From Candidatus Adiutrix sp. (GTDB taxonomy: Bacteria; Desulfobacterota; Desulfarculia; Adiutricales; Adiutricaceae): a stretch of DNA of 34,886 bases. Numbering within the stretch: the stretch's first letter is position 1; each line of letters starts with the position of its first letter. The stretch lies in contig JAISFR010000124.1 of the NCBI GenBank assembly GCA_031263565.1, positions 1-34,886 on the forward strand. The letters are read 5' to 3'. Shown here piece by piece: positions 1 to 5,848 of the stretch. The notes beneath the pieces are model-generated. The model did no database searches and was not told the origin of the DNA. It was given only the letters and a program-made list of their open reading frames with translations. The position numbers and the translations under genes are program-made.

Positions 1-133
1 CAAAACAAAGGCCGAGAGCAATGTCTGGTTTCGAGATGTCGAGCAGCCATTCCTCTCCCGTTGCTTTTCCCTTTCCCTTGGTCATTAATCATTTACCCAT
101 AATTTTTATCTACACCCGACCGGCCGGGGCGGC
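1..133. other. Left edge, possible fragment of a truncated gene
   Basis: The window edge cuts this stretch and its coding status is ambiguous. On the minus strand an ATG at 85 opens a frame that runs off the edge (28 residues beginning MTKGKGKATGEEW). On the plus strand a frame ending at the TAA near 85-87 is also open from the edge. Neither has a convincing ribosome-binding site or recognisable motif, so I do not call a gene. The AT-rich part (about 83-112) looks intergenic. Confidence 0.25.
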
Positions 134-162
134 TTGACTTATGGAGGGGAGTGAATTATTCT
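134..162 (+). promoter_or_regulatory. Candidate sigma-70 promoter of the GAPDH gene
   Basis: TTGACT (134-139) and TATTCT (157-162) are separated by 17 bp, close to the sigma-70 consensus. The predicted start of transcription near 169 leaves a leader of about 80 nt before the ATG at 248. Confidence 0.5.
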
Positions 163-247
163 GGGGCCTGGACTTGCTGGTTATTTGAGCGTTCGTCAGG
201 GCGGGCGCCAGTATGATGTTCGTAAATGTTCTGACAGGAGGCATTTT

Positions 248-1267
248 ATGGTGAAGGTTAAAGTCGGCATCAACGGATTCGGCCGCATTGGCCGCCAGGT
301 TTTGAAGGCCATGCTGGAAAGGCACCCCGAGGCCATGGAAGTGGTGGCCGTCAATGATCTGGGCGACGCCAAAATGAGCGCCCACCTTTTCAAATATGAC
401 TCCAACTACGGCCGCTTCAACGGCCAGGTGGAAGTCAGGGGCGACAGTTTTTTCATCAACGGCGGCGAGGTCAAAAATTTCGCCTTCCGCGACCCCAAGG
501 AAATCCCCTGGAAGTCGGTGGGCGCGGAACTGGTCATCGAATCCACCGGCCTCTTCACCGACGCCGTCAAAGCCAGGGCCCATATCGAGGGCGGCGGGGC
601 CAGGCGGGTCATCATCTCGGCCCCGGCCAAAAATGAAGACGCCACCTTTGTCTGCGGCGTCAACCACAACACCTACGACCCGGCCAGGCACTATGTGGTC
701 TCCAACGCCTCCTGCACCACCAACGGCCTGGCCCCGCCGGCCATGACCGTCCATAAGGCCTTCGGAATAGAAAAGGCCATGATGACCACCATCCACAGCT
801 ACACCAACGACCAGCGCATCCTGGACATGCCCCACGCCGACGTGCGCCGGGCCCGGGCCGCCGCCCTGAACATCATCCCGACCAGCACCGGCGCGGCCAA
901 GGCCATCGGCCTGGTCATGCCCGAGCTGAAGGGCAAGTTCGACGGCTATTCCCTTAGGGTGCCGACCCCCACGGTTTCGGTCATCGACCTGGTGGCCGAG
1001 CTGGCCAAAGAAACCGACAGCGACGGGCTCAAGGCCGCGCTTAAGAAAGGCGCCGAAGGCGAACTGAAGGGCATCATGGGCTACGACGAGGAAGGCCTGG
1101 TCTCGATGGACTACAAGGGCTGCCCCCTGTCCTCCATTGTCGACGCCCCCTTCTGCCAGGTGCTGGGCGGCCGGATGGCCAAGATCGTGGCCTGGTACGA
1201 CAATGAATGGGGTTATTCCTGCCGGGTCAGCGACCTGGCGGACCACATGATCAAAAAGGGTCTTTAA
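248..1267 (+). CDS. gap: Type I glyceraldehyde-3-phosphate dehydrogenase
   Basis: Cytoplasmic glycolytic/gluconeogenic enzyme that oxidises and phosphorylates glyceraldehyde 3-phosphate to 1,3-bisphosphoglycerate. The protein has 339 residues, the usual family length. The N-terminal Rossmann motif is INGFGRIGR (about 8-16). Asp37 in VNDL favours NAD over NADP. The catalytic SNASCTTN motif is at 152-159 (Cys156), with the partner His183 in TIHSYT. The ATG at 248 is chosen over the upstream in-frame TTG at 185 because AGGAGG lies just before it and family homology starts there. One mild oddity is [10 protein letters not shown], where most homologues have a second Cys (SCTTNCLAP). The cobalamin riboswitch of cobT begins only 14 nt after the stop, so the two genes may share transcription. 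Confidence 0.96.
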   Translation: MVKVKVGINGFGRIGRQVLKAMLERHPEAMEVVAVNDLGDAKMSAHLFKYDSNYGRFNGQVEVRGDSFFINGGEVKNFAFRDPKEIPWKSVGAELVIESTGLFTDAVKARAHIEGGGARRVIISAPAKNEDATFVCGVNHNTYDPARHYVVSNASCTTNGLAPPAMTVHKAFGIEKAMMTTIHSYTNDQRILDMPHADVRRARAAALNIIPTSTGAAKAIGLVMPELKGKFDGYSLRVPTPTVSVIDLVAELAKETDSDGLKAALKKGAEGELKGIMGYDEEGLVSMDYKGCPLSSIVDAPFCQVLGGRMAKIVAWYDNEWGYSCRVSDLADHMIKKGL

Positions 1268-1281
1268 AGTTTAGACCTGCC

Positions 1282-1437
1282 GTTCTGCTAAACGGAACAC
1301 GGTGAAAATCCGTGGCGGTCCCGCCGCTGTAACCGGGGACCTGGCTTTCCAGGCGACAGGCCACTGCCCGATTTGAAGTCGGGCGGGAAGGCCGGGAAGC
1401 CCGGGCTGATCCGGCTAGCCAGAAGACGCAGCAGAAC
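1282..1437 (+). ncRNA. Cobalamin (AdoCbl) riboswitch
   Basis: This is a classic cobalamin riboswitch in the leader of cobT. The closing helix pairs GTTCTGCT (1282-1289) with AGCAGAAC (1430-1437). Inside are the conserved core GGTGAAAATCCGTGGCGGT (from 1311), CCGCCGCTGTAACCGGGGA, GCCACTGCCC and the B12-box-like AGCCAGAAGACGC (1418-1430). In the known class, ligand binding to the B12 box lowers expression of cobalamin synthesis or uptake genes. Its position before cobT fits this. Confidence 0.93.
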
Positions 1438-1473
1438 TGTCGCCCAGCGAGGACTCCGATGGCAAAGGTTGTT

Positions 1474-1507
1474 CCGGCCGGTGAAGGCGTGCGCTTTCAC
1501 CGGCCGG
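1474..1507 (+). promoter_or_regulatory. Perfect 12-bp hairpin, likely expression platform of the riboswitch
   Basis: CCGGCCGGTGAA (1474-1485) pairs perfectly with TTCACCGGCCGG (1496-1507) around a 9-nt loop. It lies between the aptamer and the cobT start. No U-run follows, so it is not an ordinary intrinsic terminator. It may act on translation, on Rho access, or through the loop pseudoknot known for this riboswitch class; which one is not visible. Confidence 0.5.
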
Positions 1508-1564
1508 GGCCGTTTCAGGCCCCTCGCGCCTGTTCTCATTTATTGAAAGGTTGAGGTTCGAAAA

Positions 1565-2659
1565 ATGAATTATGAAGAACAATTGCGGGAACACCTGAAA
1601 CAGATCGGGCCCATCAACCGGGCCCTGGCCGATTATGCCCGGGAGCGCGAGGATGCCCTGGCCAAACCGCGCCGGACCCTGGGCCGCCTGGAGGACTGCG
1701 CCGTGAGGCTGGCGGCCATCCAGAACCGCCGCCGCCCGGGTTACGAGCACCGGCTGATCGTGGTCTGCGCGGCCGACCACGGGGTGGTCGAGGAAGGGGT
1801 CAGCCCCTATCCGCAAGACGTCACCCGGCAGCAGATTGCCAACTTTTCCCAGGGCGGAGGCACCATCACCGTGCTGGGCCGGCACGCCCGGGCCAAAGTG
1901 CTTCTGGCCGATGTGGGGGTCAATTACGATTTTCCGGAAAACCCCGGCATTCTCGATTGCAAGATCGCCTACGGCACCCGGAACATGGCCAAGGGCCCGG
2001 CCATGAGCCGGGAGGAAGCCCTGAGAAGCATCCTGGCCGGCATCGATATCGTGCTGAACGAGCCGGCCGTGGAACTGGCCGCCGCCGGGGAGATGGGCAT
2101 CGGCAACACCACGCCCTCTTCGGCCATCTGCTCGCTCCTGACGGGTCTGACCCCGGAAGAGGCCACGGGCGTCGGCTCGGGGCTGGACCCGGCCAAACTG
2201 GCCCACAAGGCCGAGGTCATCCGGCGTTCGATTGAGATCAATAAACCCGACCCCGATGACGCCATCGACGTCCTGGCCAAGATCGGCGGCCTGGAAATCG
2301 GGGCCATGTGCGGGGTCTACCTGGGGGCGGCCATGCGGCGCTCGGCGGTGATCATCGACGGCTTCATCGCCGGGGCGGCGGCCCTTCTGGCCGCGAAGCT
2401 GGCCCCGGCCCTTCGGGACTACTTTTTCGCCGGCCACTGTTCCAGGGAAAAAGCCCACCGGGCCACCCTGGAATACCTGGGCCTCGAGCCCCTGCTGGAT
2501 CTGGGCCTGTGGCTGGGGGAAGGCAGCGGCGCGGCGGTCTCCATGTTCATTCTGGAATGCGCGGCCGCCCATTTCAATGAAATGCGCACCCTGGAAGAAG
2601 CCATGGTCTGCGACACCCTCGAACAGGAGAAAGCCAAGGCCAGCCGGAAAGACAAATAG
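1565..2659 (+). CDS. cobT: Nicotinate-nucleotide--dimethylbenzimidazole phosphoribosyltransferase
   Basis: CobT transfers the phosphoribosyl group of nicotinate mononucleotide to a lower-ligand base such as 5,6-dimethylbenzimidazole, giving the alpha-ribazole phosphate used in nucleotide loop assembly of cobalamin. The 364-residue protein matches family length. Visible motifs are the N-terminal VVCAADHGVVEEGVSPYP (67-83), GEMGIGNTT (175-183) and LGEGSGA near the C terminus. Glu319 in LGEG corresponds to the catalytic Glu317 of Salmonella CobT. A GAAAGG/TTGAGG purine tract precedes the ATG. The upstream cobalamin riboswitch independently supports the assignment. It stands alone here, with no other cob genes in the window. 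The stop codon overlaps the start of a 30-bp repeat found again at 32495-32524. Confidence 0.96.
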   Translation: MNYEEQLREHLKQIGPINRALADYAREREDALAKPRRTLGRLEDCAVRLAAIQNRRRPGYEHRLIVVCAADHGVVEEGVSPYPQDVTRQQIANFSQGGGTITVLGRHARAKVLLADVGVNYDFPENPGILDCKIAYGTRNMAKGPAMSREEALRSILAGIDIVLNEPAVELAAAGEMGIGNTTPSSAICSLLTGLTPEEATGVGSGLDPAKLAHKAEVIRRSIEINKPDPDDAIDVLAKIGGLEIGAMCGVYLGAAMRRSAVIIDGFIAGAAALLAAKLAPALRDYFFAGHCSREKAHRATLEYLGLEPLLDLGLWLGEGSGAAVSMFILECAAAHFNEMRTLEEAMVCDTLEQEKAKASRKDK

Positions 2660-2683
2660 CCGGTCGCCCCGGAGAGGGCGATG
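2654..2683 (+). repeat. 30-bp interspersed repeat, copy 1
   Basis: The segment beginning AAATAGCCGGTCGCCCCG is repeated at 32495-32524 on the opposite strand with 28 of 30 bases identical. It holds a small inverted repeat, TCGCCC/GGGCGA (2664-2681). It overlaps the cobT stop codon. Two copies over 30 kb suggest a REP-like family. Confidence 0.55.
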
Positions 2684-2692
2684 ACAGAAGCC

Positions 2693-2721
2693 TTGACATC
2701 AAAAAGAAAAGACGTTAATAA
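2693..2721 (+). promoter_or_regulatory. Sigma-70 promoter of tRNA-Leu
   Basis: TTGACA (2693-2698) is a perfect -35 box, followed after 17 bp by TAATAA (2716-2721). The predicted start lies a few bases before the mature tRNA 5' end at 2733. Confidence 0.7.
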
Positions 2722-2732
2722 TAAGCAAATCC

Positions 2733-2819
2733 GCCCGGATGGTGGAATTGGTAGACACAAGGGACTTAAAATCCCTCAACCGCAAGGTTGTGCCGGTTCA
2801 AGTCCGGCTCCGGGTACCA
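2733..2819 (+). tRNA. tRNA-Leu (anticodon UAA)
   Basis: This is an 87-nt class II tRNA with encoded CCA. The acceptor stem GCCCGGA pairs with TCCGGGT (one G-U pair), followed by discriminator A and CCA (2817-2819). The anticodon stem AGGGA/TCCCT encloses CTTAAAA, giving anticodon TAA (2767-2769). The variable arm and GGTTCAAGTCC T-loop are intact. It has its own promoter upstream and terminators downstream. Confidence 0.97.
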
Positions 2820-2832
2820 GATGAATAATCGG

Positions 2833-2882
2833 ACCACCCCTTCAAGGGGTGGTTTGGAAGAGGCCCCCTATAAGGGGGCTTT
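2833..2882 (+). terminator. Tandem hairpins after tRNA-Leu
   Basis: ACCACCCC (2833-2840) pairs with GGGGTGGT (2846-2853), followed by TTT. GCCCCC (2863-2868) pairs with GGGGGC (2874-2879), followed by TTT. They can serve as terminators of the tRNA. Hairpins of this kind also occur at the right ends of IS200/IS605 elements, and a tnpA remnant lies just beyond, so they may originally have been IS end structures. Confidence 0.6.
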
Positions 2883-2940
2883 GATACTTGCCACGCCTAA
2901 AGGCGCATTTAATGGTTTCGCCAGCGGCGGGAACCGTTCG

Positions 2941-3062
2941 TCAGCGGCCGGCCATGGCTTTATGCGCCATGTCTTCATAACGCAAGGCCTGGTAAAGGGA
3001 ATCCAGGGCGGACAGACGGGAACTGTCGGCGGCATTGATGGCCGACAAGTCAGTGCCGAATT
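2941..3062 (-). pseudogene. Unidentified C-terminal gene fragment
   Basis: Read on the minus strand in the frame ending at TGA 2941-2943, about 39 codons give a protein-like C terminus (FGTDLSAINAADSSRLSALD, then LYQALRYEDMAHKAMAGR). It has no start codon and joins in a different frame to the tnpA remnant at 3050-3163. I do not recognise the family. It could be the tail of a gene interrupted by insertion and deletion, or chance. Confidence 0.3.
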
Positions 3063-3163
3063 ATCCCTCGAATATCTTCTCGCAAATAGCCATACATCAC
3101 TTTCCGCCGGTACTTCGGGATAAAGACTATGTGGTAGATGCAGTTCCCTTTACGGGTATAGTA
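3050..3163 (-). pseudogene. IS200-type TnpA transposase remnant
   Basis: On the minus strand this frame reads YYTRKGNCIYHIVFIPKYRR, then KVMYGYLREDIRGI and a stop. That matches the N-terminal signature of IS200-type Y1 transposases (family pattern W-N-C-x-YHIVF-x-PKYRR). The start codon is missing, and a stop occurs after about 37 codons, before the HUH motif and the catalytic tyrosine. The element is therefore dead. It sits between tRNA-Leu and the metal-resistance genes, and the tandem hairpins at 2833-2882 could be its right-end structure. Confidence 0.75.
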
Positions 3164-3226
3164 TCAACGTGGCCAATCAACAGCAGCTGAGACTGTCGTC
3201 ATCACTTGGCTTAACGGAGAGCAACA

Positions 3227-3502
3227 ATGCGGGAATGTATGGATGTGGACGCGGTCGTCGCCAGGTTAAAGCGTATTGAAGGGCAGATTCGCGGCATTAT
3301 GGGCATGGTGGAGAAGGATATACCCTGCGAGGATATTCTGATTCAAATCGGGGCGGCCAAGTCCGCCCTGCACAAAACCGGACAGGTCATTCTGGAAGGC
3401 CATTTGCATCATTGCGTCTTAACCGGGATCGCCAATGGCGATTCGGAAAATACCCTTAAAAAATTGGCTAAAGCTGTCGAACAGTTTTCCAGGATGACCT
3501 GA
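3227..3502 (+). CDS. CsoR/RcnR-family (DUF156) metal-sensing repressor
   Basis: A 91-residue all-helical repressor that binds operator DNA and releases it on binding metal or on cysteine modification. The family signature LKRIEGQIRGIMGMVEKD is at 14-31. The sensor residues are Cys34 (IPCEDIL), His59 and Cys63 (EGHLHHC). This C-H-C pattern is that of Cu(I)-sensing CsoR. RcnR would have His at the last position, and CstR lacks the His. There is an additional Cys4 near the N terminus. GGAGA lies 6 nt before the ATG. The gene is followed 240 bp later by a P1B ATPase, and the intervening DNA carries a DUF156-type operator, so this protein probably controls the ATPase. Copper is the likely ligand but unproven. 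Its promoter must lie within or next to the IS remnant. Confidence 0.9.
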   Translation: MRECMDVDAVVARLKRIEGQIRGIMGMVEKDIPCEDILIQIGAAKSALHKTGQVILEGHLHHCVLTGIANGDSENTLKKLAKAVEQFSRMT

Positions 3503-3614
3503 CGGCCCGGCGGTCAAAAGCCCGGGGCCGATGGCTGGCCCAGGGGCCGCCCAGCCGCGTTTTTGCCTTTAAAAACCCTTGATTCAAAAAAATCAGGCCG
3601 GCCTTAATTGCTTA

Positions 3615-3665
3615 TTGACATCAGTTTTCAATTATTATACCCTTAAGGGGTAATGGGTATAATTG
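3615..3665 (+). promoter_or_regulatory. Promoter and CsoR-type operator before the metal ATPase
   Basis: A consensus -35 TTGACA (3615-3620) is followed by an AT-rich spacer and an operator-like nest of inverted repeats. The inner one is TACCC-TTAA-GGGGTA (3638-3652). The outer one is TATACCC (3636-3642) with GGGTATA (3655-3661). G/C-tract palindromes flanked by TA are typical of CsoR/RcnR/FrmR operators. The -10 box is not clear, because the best hexamers (near 3636) overlap the palindrome; a repressor bound there would block the polymerase. Confidence 0.65.
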
Positions 3666-3742
3666 AAGTCAAAACATAAGCAGCCGGTCAGGCGAAATAG
3701 CCGCCCGGAAATCAGGCCTGAGCCCGTCCCCTGGAGGCAGCC

Positions 3743-5680
3743 ATGGAAAGCATCAAGCAATGGCTTTCAGATGAAGAGAAAAGATCAATGGTTTTCAGCG
3801 GCATCTCGGCTGTAGCCCTGCTGCTCAGCTTTATCGAGTGGCCCGGAAATCCGCCCTTCGACCCGGCCTGGACAGCCGTTATCTTGTGCGGCTGGCCCAT
3901 ACTTAAAGGCGCGGCGATCGGGCTGGCAACCAGTTTCGATGTCAAGGCCGACGTGCTGGTGGCCATGGCCTTGATCGCGGCCCTATTTATCGGGGAAATA
4001 TTCGCGGCCGGCGAGGTGGCCTTTATTATGTCGCTTGGCTCCCTTCTCGAGGAGCGGACCGTGCGCAAGGCCAGGGAAGGCCTTGAAAAGCTGGTTAATC
4101 TGACCCCCGCCACAGCCAGGGTGCTGCGAGGCTCGGAAGAGATGATTGTTCCGGCCGGGGAGGTCAAGGTCGACGACCTTTTGAGAGTCCTGCCGGGAGA
4201 AATAATTCCGGTGGACGGCCTTATAACTTTTGGCCAGACGGCTGTCGACCAGTCCCTGATGACCGGGGAGTCCCTGCCGGTGGATAAAGACGCGGGCGAT
4301 GAAGTTTTCAGCGGAACCGTCAACCAGTATGGCGCTTTTGATTTTAAAGCGGTTAAAGTGGGGGAAGACAGTTCCCTTCAAAGGATGATCAGGCTGGTGG
4401 AGTCGGCCGAAGCCTCCAAGACCCCCATCGTCCGGATAATGGATCGCTGGGCCGCCTGGATCGTGGGCCTGGCCCTGACCACGGCTTTGATTACCTGGGG
4501 GCTGACCGGCGAGATCATCCGGGCCGTGACCATTTTGGTCGTTTTTTGCCCCTGCGCCCTGGTGCTGTCCACTCCGACGGCCATTATGGCCGGAATCGGC
4601 AACGCCACCCGCTTCGGAATCCTCATCTCGTCCGGCGATGCCCTGGAGCGGCTGGCCAAGGTACTGGTGGTGGCCTTCGACAAAACCGGCACCCTGACCT
4701 ATGGCCAACCTGAGGTCACTTCCGTGGAGACTTTCGGCGATTTATCGGCCAAAGAGCTGCTGGCCCTGGCCGCGACGGTCGAGCAACGCTCCGAACATCC
4801 GTTGGGACGGGCCGTTATTCGCCATGCCCGGACGCAAGGGGTCAGGGCGGCGGACCTGGAGGACTTCAATCTTATCCCCGGCCGGGGGCTTAAAGTGAAA
4901 AGCGGGGGCCATGAAATCATTGGCGGAAGCGCTCAATTAATGAACGAGGCCGGTCTGACCATATCTGCCGGCCTGGCGGCGGCGGTCCAAAAACAGCGCG
5001 AAGAAGGCCGGGCCATTATTTACATCGGCCGCGACCAGGCCGCCGTGGGCTTCATCGCCCTGGCCGATACTTTGCGGCCGGACGCCAGAGCCACAGTCAA
5101 AGGAATTGAAGCCGAAGGGGTTCGCACCATACTTCTGACCGGCGATCATATCGAGGCGGCCAGGCGCATCGCCGCCGAGGCCGGAATTGAAGATGTCCGG
5201 GCTGAATTGCTTCCTGAAGACAAAGTTGGAATTATCAGGGATGATTTGCAAAAAAACAGATGGGAAAAAACTTTGATGGTCGGTGACGGGCTCAATGATG
5301 CGCCGGCCTTGAAAGCGGCTTATGTGGGGCTGGCCATGGGCGGAGCCGGCAGCGGCATGGCCGTTGACGCCGCTGACGGAGTTTTGGTGCGCGACGACTT
5401 GAAGCGCCTGCCCCACCTGTTGAGACTGGCCCGAAAGACGGCCAAAACCATAAAGGTGAATATCGCTTTATCCATGGTTCTGAACCTGATCACGGTAATT
5501 CTGGCCGCCGCCGGCCTGCTGGGGCCGGTGCTGGGCGCTCTGGCCCACAACGCCGGCGCCTTTCTGATCGTTTTCAACTCGGCCAGACTGCTCAACAGCC
5601 AAGACAGCACGGTTATTGACGATCCGAAGGACAGTCAAAAAGGGGCCTCCGAGCAACTTTTAAAGACCGGTGTCTCATGA
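3743..5680 (+). CDS. P1B-type heavy-metal-exporting ATPase
   Basis: Inner-membrane pump that uses ATP to move a soft metal ion out of the cytoplasm. The 645-residue protein has paired N-terminal membrane helices (about 20-100), the actuator motif TGES (174-177), the metal-binding transmembrane CPC (269-271), the phosphorylation motif DKTGTLT (313-319), the HP dipeptide of the nucleotide domain (352-353), TGD (466-468) and GDGLNDAP (514-521). Two C-terminal helices follow (about 565-615). There is no N-terminal HMA domain or Cys/His-rich metal tail. The last helix contains HNAGAFLIVFNSARL rather than the Cu-type MxxSS or the Asp of ZntA/CadA, so metal specificity cannot be read safely. GGAGG precedes the start. 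It is probably repressed by the upstream CsoR-family protein. Confidence 0.93.
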   Translation: MESIKQWLSDEEKRSMVFSGISAVALLLSFIEWPGNPPFDPAWTAVILCGWPILKGAAIGLATSFDVKADVLVAMALIAALFIGEIFAAGEVAFIMSLGSLLEERTVRKAREGLEKLVNLTPATARVLRGSEEMIVPAGEVKVDDLLRVLPGEIIPVDGLITFGQTAVDQSLMTGESLPVDKDAGDEVFSGTVNQYGAFDFKAVKVGEDSSLQRMIRLVESAEASKTPIVRIMDRWAAWIVGLALTTALITWGLTGEIIRAVTILVVFCPCALVLSTPTAIMAGIGNATRFGILISSGDALERLAKVLVVAFDKTGTLTYGQPEVTSVETFGDLSAKELLALAATVEQRSEHPLGRAVIRHARTQGVRAADLEDFNLIPGRGLKVKSGGHEIIGGSAQLMNEAGLTISAGLAAAVQKQREEGRAIIYIGRDQAAVGFIALADTLRPDARATVKGIEAEGVRTILLTGDHIEAARRIAAEAGIEDVRAELLPEDKVGIIRDDLQKNRWEKTLMVGDGLNDAPALKAAYVGLAMGGAGSGMAVDAADGVLVRDDLKRLPHLLRLARKTAKTIKVNIALSMVLNLITVILAAAGLLGPVLGALAHNAGAFLIVFNSARLLNSQDSTVIDDPKDSQKGASEQLLKTGVS

Positions 5681-5848
5681 TAAGATATCAGAGCGATCTG
5701 GCGGCTTGGGCCCGGACGACGCTCAAGCCCGGACGCCCCGGGCGGCGCGGAATGGCGCCGGCCGGCAAGCAGCCGCCTGGTCGCCCAAGTTCCAGCGAGC
5801 CGTCAGCCGGCACCTGTTTATACAAGTGCCTGGGGTCAGGAGAATCAG

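Noticed and set aside
110-1246. Long minus-strand frame antisense to the GAPDH gene
   Set aside because: It mirrors the highly GC-biased GAPDH coding strand and has a low-complexity Gly/Val/His composition without motifs; the GAPDH reading is unequivocal.
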